The notes below the pieces were generated by a model. The model made no database searches and was not told where the DNA came from. It worked only from the letters and a program-made list of their open reading frames with translations. Both the position numbers and the translations under genes were made by a program. 55,119 nucleotides of DNA from Pseudomonadota bacterium (lineage in GTDB: Bacteria > Pseudomonadota > Alphaproteobacteria > Rhodospirillales > Magnetospirillaceae), in NCBI GenBank assembly GCA_023426365.1, contig JAFAAW010000038.1, positions 1-55,119 of the forward strand. The letters are read 5' to 3'. Shown in pieces: positions 40,106 through 48,326 of the stretch; within the stretch, counting starts at the first letter, position 1, and each line of letters opens with the position of its first letter.

Positions 40106-42075
40106 GCCTTCTCCTGTCGGTTTGCGATGTTGGCCTTGCGGCGTTCCACAATGTCGTCCACCACGGACGGATCGGCAACGGTCGAGGTGTCGCCGAAATT
40201 GGTGAAATCGTTGGCCGCCACCTTGGTCAGGATGCGGCGCAGGATTTTGCCCGCCCGGTTCTTGGGCAGATGCGGCGCCCATTGGATGACGTCGGGGCTG
40301 GCGATGGGCCCGATGCGGTTGCGCACGTGGGCGACGATCTCGCGCTTCAAATCCTCGCTTTCCGCCACGTCCTCCTTGAGGGTGACATAGGCGAACACGC
40401 CCTGGCCCTTGACCTCGTGCGGATAGCCGACCACCGCCGATTCCGCCACCGCCGGATGGGACGAGATGGCGCTTTCCAGCTCGACCGTGCCCAGGCGGTG
40501 GCCGGACACGTTGATCACGTCGTCCACGCGGCCGCTGATGCGATAATAGCCGTCGGCGTCGCGGCTGACGCCGTCGCCGGTGAAGAAGCGGCCGGGATAG
40601 GGCGCGAAGTAGGTGTTAATGAAGCGCTCGCGGTCATGCAGGATGGTGCGCGCCTGTCCGGGCCAGGAACCGCGGAAGCACATGTTGCCGGTGGCCTCGC
40701 CGGCCAGGGTGGCGCCGTTCGCGTCCACCACCTCGGGCACCACGCCGAAATAGGGCTTGCCGGCCATGCCGGGGCGGTTGGGCACGGCACCCGGCAGCGG
40801 CACCAGCAGCACGGCGCCGGTTTCGGTCTGCCAATAGGTATCGACGATGGGGCAGCGGCCGCCGCCGATGGTGGCGTGAAACCACTTCCATGCCTCGGGG
40901 TTGATCGGCTCGCCCACCGACCCCAGCACCCGAAGGCTGGACAGGTCGTGCTTTCTCACCGGGCCGTCGCCTTCGCGCATCAGCGAGCGCAGCGCGGTGG
41001 GCGCGGTATAGAAGATGTTGACCTTGTGGCGCTCGATGATCGACCACCAGCGGCTGGAATCGGGCCAGGTGGGCACGCCCTCGAACATCACGCTGGTGGC
41101 GCCGTTCAGCAGCGGGCCGTAAATCTTGTAGGTGTGGGCGGTGACCCAGCCCACGTCGGCGGTGCACCAGAACACATCGCCACGACCGCCATTGGAATTG
41201 GCCTGCCAGTCGAAGATGTTGCGCCACGACGTTCCGGCATGGACCAGATAGCCGCCGGTGGTGTGCTGCAACCCCTTGGGCTTGCCGGTCGAGCCGGAGG
41301 TGTAGAGGATGAACAGCGGGTGTTCGGCGCCCACCGGCACCGGCTCGGCCCACGGCGCGGCCTCGGCCACCGCCTCGTCGTACCAGAGGTCGCGGCCGGC
41401 GGTGAAGGGGACGTCGCCGCCGGTGCGGCGGACCACCACCACATGCCGGATGCTGGGCTGGCCCGCCACCGCCGCGTCGGCGTTCTTCTTGAGCGGCACC
41501 ACGCGGCCGCCGCGATGGGCTTCGTCGGCGGTGATCAGCACCTTGGCGCCCGAATCCTCGATGCGGTTGGCGAGCGATTCGGACGAAAAGCCCGAGAACA
41601 CCACCGTGTGCACGGCGCCGATGCGCACCGTCGCCATCATGGCGACCATAACTTCGGGGATGACCGGCAGATAGATGGCGACCACGTCGCCCTTGCCCAC
41701 GCCCAGGCCCGTCAGCACGTTGGCCAGCCGGTTGACCTTGTCCGACAGCTCGCCCCAGGTGACGACGCGGGATTCGCCCGCGCCATCGCCTTCCCACAGG
41801 ATGGCGGGCACGTCGGCCTTGGCCGGCAGGTGGCGATCGACACAGTTGACCGAAGCGTTCAGTTCGCCATCGGCGAACCAGCGGATGCGCAGGTCGGCGG
41901 GGTCGAAATTGGTGTCCTTCACCTGCGTGAACGGCTTGCTCCAGTTCAGGAACCGGGCCTCCTGGCGCCAGAAGCCCTCGGGGTCGGCGACGGAGGCGGC
42001 GTAACGGGTCTCGTACTCGGCGGCGGTGACGTTGGCACGGTCCGCCCAGGTGGGGAGAGAAAACGTCTCAGACAT
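40102..42075 (-). CDS. acs: Acetyl-CoA synthetase
   Basis: The 657-residue AMP-forming enzyme makes acetyl-CoA from acetate, ATP and CoA. Length and N-terminus are usual. Motifs are YTSGSTGKPKGLQHTTGGY, VDTYWQTETG, GDGVSRDADGYYRISGRVDD and the C-terminal acetylatable lysine in PKNRAGKILRRI. Lys acetylation is a known control of this enzyme. It heads a coupled operon with osmC and the trans-sulfuration enzyme. The 128 bp upstream of its start hold a GC-rich hairpin (CGGCCGC/GCGGCCG). Confidence 0.95.
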   Translation of the reverse strand: MSETFSLPTWADRANVTAAEYETRYAASVADPEGFWRQEARFLNWSKPFTQVKDTNFDPADLRIRWFADGELNASVNCVDRHLPAKADVPAILWEGDGAGESRVVTWGELSDKVNRLANVLTGLGVGKGDVVAIYLPVIPEVMVAMMATVRIGAVHTVVFSGFSSESLANRIEDSGAKVLITADEAHRGGRVVPLKKNADAAVAGQPSIRHVVVVRRTGGDVPFTAGRDLWYDEAVAEAAPWAEPVPVGAEHPLFILYTSGSTGKPKGLQHTTGGYLVHAGTSWRNIFDWQANSNGGRGDVFWCTADVGWVTAHTYKIYGPLLNGATSVMFEGVPTWPDSSRWWSIIERHKVNIFYTAPTALRSLMREGDGPVRKHDLSSLRVLGSVGEPINPEAWKWFHATIGGGRCPIVDTYWQTETGAVLLVPLPGAVPNRPGMAGKPYFGVVPEVVDANGATLAGEATGNMCFRGSWPGQARTILHDRERFINTYFAPYPGRFFTGDGVSRDADGYYRISGRVDDVINVSGHRLGTVELESAISSHPAVAESAVVGYPHEVKGQGVFAYVTLKEDVAESEDLKREIVAHVRNRIGPIASPDVIQWAPHLPKNRAGKILRRILTKVAANDFTNFGDTSTVADPSVVDDIVERRKANIANRQEKA

Positions 42076-42203
42076 CTCTGTTCTCTTTCATATCTTTTCT
42101 TTGCCCCTCAGGCGGCGGGCGGGCCACCTCCGTGGCCCTTGGCTCCCGCGCCAGGGGGCGCGCGGCCGCACTTGCGGCCGTGCCCGGTTCCGGGGAAGCG
42201 GGC

Positions 42204-42974
42204 TCAGATGGCGGCGGCGGGGAAGGTCTCGTCGCCGGTGGGACGGCGGCTGGCATGGTCGAGGGCGGCCAGCAGCTTGTTCTTCCATTCCAGGAATTCC
42301 GGGTCCAGGCGGTCGCGCGGACGGGCCAGATGGGGCGTCGCCTCGATGCGGATGCGGCCGGGATTGGGCTGCATCACCACCACGCGGTCGGCCAGGAACA
42401 GCGCCTCCTCGATGTCGTGGGTGACCAGGATCATGGTCGGGCGGTCATAGGCCCACAGGTCGAGCAGGTGTTCCTGAAGGTCGGCGCGGGTCAGCGCGTC
42501 CAGCGCCGAGAACGGCTCGTCCAGCAGCAGGACCTTGGGGCGGCCGACCAGGGCGCGGGCCAGCGCCACGCGCTGGGCCTGTCCGCCCGACAGCTCGCGC
42601 GGCCATGCCTTGGCGTGGCTGGCAAGGCCGACGCGGGCCAGCGCCTCGGCCACGCGGCTCTGGCGTTCGGCCTTGGGCAGGTGGCGGATGCCGAAGGCCA
42701 CGTTGTCCTCGATCCTCAGCCACGGCATCAGGCGGGGTTCCTGGAACACCATGCCGATTTCCTCGCGCGGGCCGGCGACCGGGGTGCCGTCCAGGCCGAC
42801 GCTGCCGTGGGTGGCGGTGTCGAGGCCGGAAATCAGGCGCAGAAGCGTGCTCTTGCCGCAGCCCGAGCCGCCGACGATGGCGAGAATCTCGCCCTCGGCC
42901 ACGTGCAGGTCCAGGGCGGCCAGCGCCAGCAGGCCGTTGGGATAGCGCTTGTCCACGCCGGTGATGTCGAGCAT
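42204..42974 (-). CDS. ABC transporter ATPase, nitrate/sulfonate/taurine type (SsuB/TauB-like)
   Basis: The 256-residue ATPase has Walker A GGSGCGKST, Q-loop VFQEPRLMPW, signature LSGGQAQRVALARAL, Walker B LLLDEPFSALD and the H-loop HD. The C-terminus has the SsuB/TauB-type tail. It is the last gene of a binding protein-permease-ATPase operon. Sulfonate, nitrate, taurine and cyanate importers share this ATPase type, so the substrate is open. The gap to the permease gene is 5 bp. Confidence 0.92.
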   Translation of the reverse strand: MLDITGVDKRYPNGLLALAALDLHVAEGEILAIVGGSGCGKSTLLRLISGLDTATHGSVGLDGTPVAGPREEIGMVFQEPRLMPWLRIEDNVAFGIRHLPKAERQSRVAEALARVGLASHAKAWPRELSGGQAQRVALARALVGRPKVLLLDEPFSALDALTRADLQEHLLDLWAYDRPTMILVTHDIEEALFLADRVVVMQPNPGRIRIEATPHLARPRDRLDPEFLEWKNKLLAALDHASRRPTGDETFPAAAI

Positions 42975-42979
42975 GGCTG

Positions 42980-43822
42980 TTACTCCGCCGCCTTGAAGGA
43001 ATCTTGCCAGGTGAGGAAGCGCGCCGAGACGGCGGCCAAAATCCAGTCGGTCAGCTTGCCGAGGATGGCGAAGGCGGTGATCGAGGCCAGGATGACCGCC
43101 GGGCGGCCGGTCTGCTGGCCGTCCACCAGCAGGAAGCCCAGGCCCTGCTCGGCGCCCATGAACTCGGCGGCGACCACGAACATCCAGCCCAGGCCCAGGC
43201 CGGCGCGCAGCGAGATGATGTAGGCGGGCAGGGTGGCCGGCAGCAGCACGCGGGTGATCATCTCGCGGTGGCTGAAGCGGAAGATGCGGCCCACCTCGAC
43301 CAGCTTGCGGTCCACCCCCATGATGGCGCCGGTCAGGGCCAGGTAGATGGGGAAGAACACGCCCACCGCGATCAGGATCACCTTCGAGGTCTCGAAGATG
43401 CCGAACCACAGGATGAACATGGGCACCCAGGCGATGGACGGGATGTTGCGCAGCGCCTGCAGCGTGGGGTCGATCACCCGGCGCACCGGGGTCCAATAAC
43501 CGCTGACGGCGCCGATCACGGTGCCGGCGCCGACGCCGAACACGAAACCCAGGCCGACGCGCTGCAAGGTGGCGAGCACGTGATCCAGCAATTCGCCGGT
43601 CTTGGCCAGGCCCACCAGGGTCAGGATCACCTTGGACGGGGTCGGCAGCAACCGGCCGTCCGCCAGCTTGAACGCCACCGCCAGCTCCCACCCCAGCGCC
43701 AGCACCAGCGGCAGGGCGAAGCCGACCAGCCAGCGGGCGGCGGCGACGGGCTTGCGGGCGGCCGCCCCCTTTTGGGGGGCGGCGTTGACGGTCGAGGTGG
43801 AAGCGGAAACGGTGGCGGTCAT
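42980..43822 (-). CDS. ABC transporter permease, nitrate/sulfonate/taurine type
   Basis: The 280-residue inner-membrane permease has about six transmembrane helices and the EAA loop (EVGRIFRFSHREMITRVLLP) that contacts the ATPase. The N-terminal 30 residues are Ala/Thr-rich and not membrane-spanning. It lies 4 bp after the binding protein gene. Family membership (SsuC/TauC) is clear, substrate not. Confidence 0.92.
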   Translation of the reverse strand: MTATVSASTSTVNAAPQKGAAARKPVAAARWLVGFALPLVLALGWELAVAFKLADGRLLPTPSKVILTLVGLAKTGELLDHVLATLQRVGLGFVFGVGAGTVIGAVSGYWTPVRRVIDPTLQALRNIPSIAWVPMFILWFGIFETSKVILIAVGVFFPIYLALTGAIMGVDRKLVEVGRIFRFSHREMITRVLLPATLPAYIISLRAGLGLGWMFVVAAEFMGAEQGLGFLLVDGQQTGRPAVILASITAFAILGKLTDWILAAVSARFLTWQDSFKAAE

Positions 43823-43826
43823 GCTC

Positions 43827-44810
43827 TTACTTCACGCCCAGCTTGGTGACGAAGGCGGCATCCACCAGCGACGCGGCGGCGGCGGACACGTTGACGTCGG
43901 CGGGAATGACCCCGGCCTGCTGCAGGGCGATGCCGGCGCCTTCGATGGCCTTTTGCTGACGCGGGCCGATGGCGGCGGTGGACAGGTCGGTGCGCTCGAG
44001 CTGGCGGGCGGCGACGGCGTCGTTCAGCTTGGCCTGCTCGGTGATGATGCGCTTGAGCTCGCCCGGATTGGCGATGGCGAAGGCGCGGGCCTTTTCATAG
44101 ACCTGCAGCACCTTGGCGACCAGTTCGGGATGATCGGCGGCGAAATCCTCGCGGGTGTTCAGCACGCCCCAGGTGTTGATCTCGGCGTTGCGGTAGAAGA
44201 TGCGCGCGCCATCGTCCAGCTCGGCCTGCGCCATCAGCGGGTCAAGGCCGGCCCAGGCGTCCACGTCGCCCTTGGACAGCGCCAGGCGGCCGTCCTGGTG
44301 CTGCAACAGCACCACCTTGACGTCCTTTTCGGTCAGGCCGTTTTCCGCCAGGGTGCGGATCAGGAAGATGTGCGGGTCGGTGCCGCGGGTGGCGGCGATG
44401 CGCTTGCCCTTGAGGTCGGTGACCTTCTGGATGGCCGAGCCGTTCTGGGTGACCAGCGCGGTCCATTCCGGCTTGGAATAGATATAGATCGACTTGACCG
44501 GGTTGCCGTTGATGCGGGCCAGAAGCGCGGCGGCACCGGCGGACGAGCCGAAATCCAGGCCCTTGGCGTTCAGGAATTCCAGCGCCTTGTTGGACCCCAG
44601 GCTGTGGACCCAGCGGACCTTGATGCCGTCCTTCTTCAGTTCCTCTTCCAGCCAACCCTTGTCCTTCAGCACCAGGCTGACCGGGTTGTAATAGGCGAAG
44701 TCGATCTTGACCTCGTCGATCTTGTCGGCGGCCAGGGCCGGCGCGGCGGTGGACAGGCCCAGGGCGACCACGGCGGCGCCGAGGCGCTTGAGCAGGGTGG
44801 TGAAGGACAT
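43827..44810 (-). CDS. ABC transporter solute-binding protein, sulfonate type (SsuA-like)
   Basis: The 327-residue periplasmic protein has a signal peptide (to about ALAA, residue 28) and the SsuA/NMT1-type fold: VKIDFAYYNPVSLVLKDKGW, LDFGSSAGAAALLARINGN, and LKGKRIAATRGTDPHIFL. TAGGGGAGATGCC precedes the ATG. It heads the operon with the permease and ATPase. The ligand may be an aliphatic sulfonate. Confidence 0.92.
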   Translation of the reverse strand: MSFTTLLKRLGAAVVALGLSTAAPALAADKIDEVKIDFAYYNPVSLVLKDKGWLEEELKKDGIKVRWVHSLGSNKALEFLNAKGLDFGSSAGAAALLARINGNPVKSIYIYSKPEWTALVTQNGSAIQKVTDLKGKRIAATRGTDPHIFLIRTLAENGLTEKDVKVVLLQHQDGRLALSKGDVDAWAGLDPLMAQAELDDGARIFYRNAEINTWGVLNTREDFAADHPELVAKVLQVYEKARAFAIANPGELKRIITEQAKLNDAVAARQLERTDLSTAAIGPRQQKAIEGAGIALQQAGVIPADVNVSAAAASLVDAAFVTKLGVK

Positions 44811-45139
44811 GCGGCATCTCCCCTAAGTATTACGGCCACGCGATGTGTAATGTCTATATTTCACACTGCACGACGGCGCCTACAGATGTCAATGGTGTTA
44901 TATTCCACTAATTTTATGTGCAAAATTGATGGGGGAATAGCCGTCACTCCCTCTGGCCCAAGGGTGGTGGATGCGCCGACGCGCGCCTGCGGTCTTTTTG
45001 GGGCATCGCGGATTGGCAGGACCCCGCCGGCTTGTCATGGCCCGGCATGACGTGAATGGCTGGGGCACGTCCTCCCCGGCCAATCCAGGATGACCCATTT
45101 TAGCGGGCGCCTGACGGGCGCGGGGCAGGGGGAAAGCGG
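44811..45139. other. AT-rich upstream region of the sulfonate-type operon
   Basis: About 330 bp before the SsuA-like gene. The part at 44830-44940 is markedly AT-rich against the GC-rich neighbourhood. On the minus strand it contains TATAAC (44897-44902) with TTGCAC 15 bp upstream, plus a TTGACA (44887-44892). A promoter is expected here; the exact pair is uncertain. No ORF with coding character is seen. Confidence 0.4.
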
Positions 45140-45180
45140 CGCGCAAACGAAAACCGCCCCGGGGATGGCCCCGGGGCGGT
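45140..45180 (-). terminator. Rho-independent terminator after the HTH-like ORF
   Basis: A perfect 12-bp stem (45153-45164 with 45169-45180, loop ATGG) is followed on the minus strand by TTTTCGTTTGCG. It terminates the DHODH-like operon 15 bp after the small ORF stop. Confidence 0.9.
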
Positions 45181-45194
45181 CGTCGTGTCCAGGC

Positions 45195-45365
45195 TCAGCC
45201 CAGGGCGGCCTTGATCTGGGCGATCGCGGTCCGGTCGTAGAAGCTGCACACGCCGCGCTTGGCCGCCGGCTCCAGCGCCAGCTCCTTGATCGCCTTTTTC
45301 ACCTTGGCGTCCGACACGCCCAGTTCCTTGGCGATGTTGCCGGCGCTGATCAGGTTCTCGGTCAT
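45195..45365 (-). CDS. Small helix-turn-helix-like protein, 56 aa
   Basis: This ORF is short. It starts MTENLISAGNIAKELGVSDA, continues KVKKAIKELALEP and ends IAQIKAALG. The central part (GNIAKELGVSDAKVKKAIKE) resembles the first helix-turn-helix of MerR-like or excisionase-like proteins. AAGGGGGTATC, a strong ribosome-binding site, precedes the ATG. It begins 23 bp after the DHODH-like gene stop and is followed by a terminator, so it is an operon member. Function is unknown. Confidence 0.8.
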   Translation of the reverse strand: MTENLISAGNIAKELGVSDAKVKKAIKELALEPAAKRGVCSFYDRTAIAQIKAALG

Positions 45366-45388
45366 GATACCCCCTTGGTTGCTGTGAA

Positions 45389-46378
45389 TTACGCGACGTA
45401 GCGGCCGCCGCGCAGGATCTTGATGTAGTTGACGCGGTCGAAGGCGGTCTGGTCGGCCACCCTGTCGCGGCTCATGCGGCCGCGGATGTCGGCCACCGAC
45501 TGGGCCTCGCGCAGGCGCAGGTCGGCCACCAGCCCGTCATGCAATTCCTTCATGTAATCGACGCCGTGGCGCAGCAGGGCGCTGGCGGTCATCACCACGT
45601 CGGCGCCGGCGAACAGGTACTTGACCACCTCGGCCGCGCTCTGCACCCCCGAGGTGGCGGCGATCGATCCCCCGACCTTGCCGTGCAGGGCGGCGATCCA
45701 CAGCAGCGGCAGGCGGAGCTCGCCGCGATGGCTGAGCCGCAGGTCGCGCTGAAGGGTCAGTTCCTCAAGGTCGATGTCGGGCTGGTAGAAGCGGTTGAAC
45801 AGCACGAAGCCGTCCGCCCCGGCCTCGTCGAGGGCGCGGACCATGGCGCCGGGCGAGCTGAAATAGGGGCTGAGCTTGATGGCGACCGGAATGGATACCG
45901 CCTGCTTGACCGCCCTCAGGATGTCCAGGTGGCGCGCCTCGACCTCGGGGCCGGTCAGCGCCAGGTCGGTGGGCAGGAAGAACACGTTGAGTTCGATGGC
46001 GCTGGCGCCGGCCTCTTCCATCTGCCGGGCATAGTCGATCCAGCCGGCCCGGCTGGTGCCGTTCAGGCTGGCGATGATGGGGATGTCCACCGCCGCGCGC
46101 GCCTTGCGGATCAGGTTCAGGTAGTTCCGGGGGCCGGCGTTCTCGGCCAGATGGGTGGGGAAATAGGACAGCGCCTCGGAATCGGCCAGCGAGGCGAGAT
46201 GCTCGATCTCCTCGATCTCGTTCTCGATGTCCTCCTGGAAGATGGACGGCAGGACCACGGCGCCCGCGCCGGCCCTGGCGGCCTTTTCTATGTTGGCGAC
46301 GTCCAGGCCCAGCGGGCAGGCCGACATCACCAGCGGGGATTTCAGCGTGAGGCCGAGATAACGGGTGCTCAGGTCCAT
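45389..46378 (-). CDS. Dihydroorotate-dehydrogenase-like FMN protein
   Basis: The 329-residue TIM-barrel protein resembles class-1 DHODHs, with MDLSTRYLGLTLKSPLVMSA at the start, PIIASLNGTSRAGW, EAGASAIELNVFF and SGVQSAAEVVKYLFAGADVV for FMN binding. This subgroup (dihydroorotate dehydrogenase-like) is often encoded near pyruvate:ferredoxin oxidoreductase and is not the pyrimidine enzyme. The start ATG at 46378 is chosen by the conserved N-terminus. The HTH-like small gene follows. Confidence 0.87.
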   Translation of the reverse strand: MDLSTRYLGLTLKSPLVMSACPLGLDVANIEKAARAGAGAVVLPSIFQEDIENEIEEIEHLASLADSEALSYFPTHLAENAGPRNYLNLIRKARAAVDIPIIASLNGTSRAGWIDYARQMEEAGASAIELNVFFLPTDLALTGPEVEARHLDILRAVKQAVSIPVAIKLSPYFSSPGAMVRALDEAGADGFVLFNRFYQPDIDLEELTLQRDLRLSHRGELRLPLLWIAALHGKVGGSIAATSGVQSAAEVVKYLFAGADVVMTASALLRHGVDYMKELHDGLVADLRLREAQSVADIRGRMSRDRVADQTAFDRVNYIKILRGGRYVA

Positions 46379-46468
46379 GGGGGCGCTCCTGCTGCTTGGC
46401 CCAAGGCGAAACGGCACGAGACTAGACCCCTGGCGGCGTGGGGACAAGGGGCGGGCGGCGGCGCCGCG

Positions 46469-47335
46469 CTATGGCGCGAGGGCGCGTCCCAGGAAGTCGG
46501 CCAGCAGGGCGCCCAGCCGGTCGTAGCAGGGCGGGCCTTCGTGTCCGGCGCCTTCCAGCAGCACCAGCGTTGCCCGTCCGCCGGCGGCGGCGGCGATGGC
46601 GCGCGCGGCCTGGGGCGGCACCAGCGCGTCCTCGGCGCCGTGGCCGATCAGCACCGGGCACGCCACCCGCGCCACCGTGGCCAGCGGGGCGATGACGTCG
46701 AAGCGGTGCCCGATCACCCGCTCCACATAGCGGCAGACCAGCCAGCCGAACGGCACGAACGGCACCCGGGCGCGGGCCAGGGTGGCGCGCATCACCCGCT
46801 CGGGGTGGTCGAAGGCGGACAGGCTGATGACGGCGTCGATGTCCGGTCGCCGCGAGGCGCACAGCAAGGCGGCGGCCCCGCCCACCGAATGGCCCAGCAA
46901 GGCCACCGGCGCGGGGGCGGCCGTCATCTGGCCGCGCAGCCAGTCCACCATGGCGTCCAGATCCTCGGCGAAGCGGGGCATGGAGGAAAAGCTGTCGGCG
47001 TCGCTGCGGCCATGGTTGCGGGCATCGGCCAAAAGCACGGCGAAGCCCCGGCGATGCAGCGCCGCCGCCAGCGGCAGCAAGGTGGCGGCATTGGCGCCCC
47101 AGCCGTGCATGGCGACCACCACCGGCGCGCCCGCCGCCGCCGGGATCAGCCAGCCGGCCAGCGTCTTGCCGTTGGCGGTGGCGATGCGGATGTCGCCATA
47201 GGCCAGCCCCACATCGGCGGGCGAGGCATCGCCGTTCATGCGCGGTGCGCGAAAGCCCCGCCACACCGCCCAGCGCAGCCCGGCCAGGACGGCGGCGCCG
47301 CCCGCCGTCGCCGCCAATGCCATCGTCAGGCCCAT
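46469..47335 (-). CDS. Alpha/beta hydrolase with N-terminal membrane segment
   Basis: The 288-residue protein has a hydrophobic N-terminal anchor (MALAATAGGAAVLAGLRWAV), then the hydrolase fold: MHGWGAN for the oxyanion hole, the nucleophile elbow GHSVGGAA (Ser), GHGAEDALVP (Asp) and GAGHEGPP (His). It is likely a serine hydrolase or esterase at the inner membrane; the substrate is unknown. The ATG at 47335 lies inside a possible upstream ORF (47326-47594), overlapping its end by 10 bp. Confidence 0.85.
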   Translation of the reverse strand: MGLTMALAATAGGAAVLAGLRWAVWRGFRAPRMNGDASPADVGLAYGDIRIATANGKTLAGWLIPAAAGAPVVVAMHGWGANAATLLPLAAALHRRGFAVLLADARNHGRSDADSFSSMPRFAEDLDAMVDWLRGQMTAAPAPVALLGHSVGGAAALLCASRRPDIDAVISLSAFDHPERVMRATLARARVPFVPFGWLVCRYVERVIGHRFDVIAPLATVARVACPVLIGHGAEDALVPPQAARAIAAAAGGRATLVLLEGAGHEGPPCYDRLGALLADFLGRALAP

Positions 47336-47789
47336 GCGTCGCCCATGCTCCGTGCCGGCCGCCTGGCGTCCCGCCACAAGGGTGCCGCCCCCGTCCCCGG
47401 CGTTCCAGCCGCTCCACCGCGCGGCGGTGGCGCCCCGGGCTTCCGCATGGCCGGGGCAGATGGTCTGGGACCGGGGAACGGGGACGGCGGCTGGCGGCAT
47501 TGGCCGCCGCCAGCGATGACACCCGCCGCCGCCATCGTCGCCGCCGTCCGTGCGGCCGTGGACAGGGCGGTGAAGCTGGCGGTGGGGAACGTCATGCGAT
47601 GGCCTCGTCGGCAAGGACCTGGGGACAGGGTGGCGGCGCGCGATTCTTTGCGCCATGACAATTCGCACGGCCCTTGGTCGCACGGCCCCTGGCGGTCATG
47701 ATTGATTTAATTTCAAGGGACTGTGATGTTGCTTGGAAGTGCAATAAAATCGGGCATGATGGGGTGTTGCTCTATATTAGGGGTTTCTG
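47336..47789. other. 454-bp region between hydrolase and DUF2141 genes
   Basis: An 89-codon minus-strand ORF (47326-47594) has a plausible start with GAGG, coding-like codons in its first third and low-complexity Pro/Ala sequence afterwards; I rate it doubtful. The part at 47700-47780 is AT-rich, contains TTGATTTAATTTCAA (47702-47716), and should hold the promoter of the DUF2141 gene. Confidence 0.4.
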
Positions 47790-48227
47790 ATGAGCTGTGC
47801 GATCCGTTTCGCCGCCCCCGTCGCGGTTTTTTGCGCCCTGGCCGCTGCCACCCCCGCGGTGGGCGCCGATCTTGAGGTGACGGTGCGCGGCGTTGCCCAT
47901 GGCAAGGGGGCGGTCAAGGCGGCGCTGTATGGCGACCCCGCCACCTTCCGCAAGGAGGAAATGGCGCAATCCCGCCAAAGCCGGCACGCCCAGGCGGGCG
48001 ACGCCGTCTTCGTCTTTTCCGGCCTGGCGGACGGACGCTATGCGGTCATCGTCTATCACGATGAAAACGACAACGGGCAGATGGACCGTTTCCTGGGCAT
48101 GATCCCCACCGAAGGCTACGGCCTGTCCAACAACCCCGAGGTGTCCGGGCCGCCCCAGTTCGACCCCAGCGCCATCGCGGTGGCGGGCGACCAGCCCGTG
48201 CGCACCGCCATCGAGCTGAGATACTGA
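47790..48227 (+). CDS. DUF2141 secreted protein (second copy)
   Basis: The 145-residue protein has a signal peptide (to about VGA, residue 26) and one DUF2141 domain with VKAALYGDPATF, GRYAVIVYHDENDNGQMD and EGYGLSNNPEVSGPP. It resembles the copy in the ceramide locus in length and layout. The DENDNG loop resembles a calcium-binding site. TTAGGGGTTTCTG precedes the ATG. It is followed by the palindrome and sbtA. Function unknown. Confidence 0.87.
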   Translation: MSCAIRFAAPVAVFCALAAATPAVGADLEVTVRGVAHGKGAVKAALYGDPATFRKEEMAQSRQSRHAQAGDAVFVFSGLADGRYAVIVYHDENDNGQMDRFLGMIPTEGYGLSNNPEVSGPPQFDPSAIAVAGDQPVRTAIELRY

Positions 48228-48240
48228 CCATTGAAAATCT

Positions 48241-48264
48241 CAATGCTGTCCATGAACAGCATTG
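48241..48264. promoter_or_regulatory. 24-bp palindrome before sbtA, possible LysR operator
   Basis: CAATGCTGT (48241-48249) and ACAGCATTG (48256-48264) form a perfect 9-bp inverted repeat with spacer CCATGA, 62 bp before the sbtA start. A LysR regulator gene is encoded in the same run of genes. The spacing and symmetry fit a regulator binding site. A hairpin in the leader is an alternative. Confidence 0.55.
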
Positions 48265-48326
48265 TGTTTCATCATGATCGTGCCGCCGCTAGCATCCGCC
48301 CAACCAATCACCCAAGGGGCGCGGTC

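Noticed and set aside
42076..42203. Terminator between the ABC ATPase and acs genes
   Set aside because: A 7-bp GC hairpin exists, but no T-rich tract follows on the transcribed strand.
47326..47594. 89-codon minus-strand ORF upstream of the hydrolase
   Set aside because: A plausible start and coding-like first third exist, but the rest is Pro/Ala/Arg-rich with less biased codons and no recognisable domain. I left it in the region note rather than calling a gene.
47702..47716. FNR/CRP-like half-palindrome TTGATTTAATTTCAA
   Set aside because: The half-sites are separated by one base more than the FNR consensus allows, and the centre is not symmetric.
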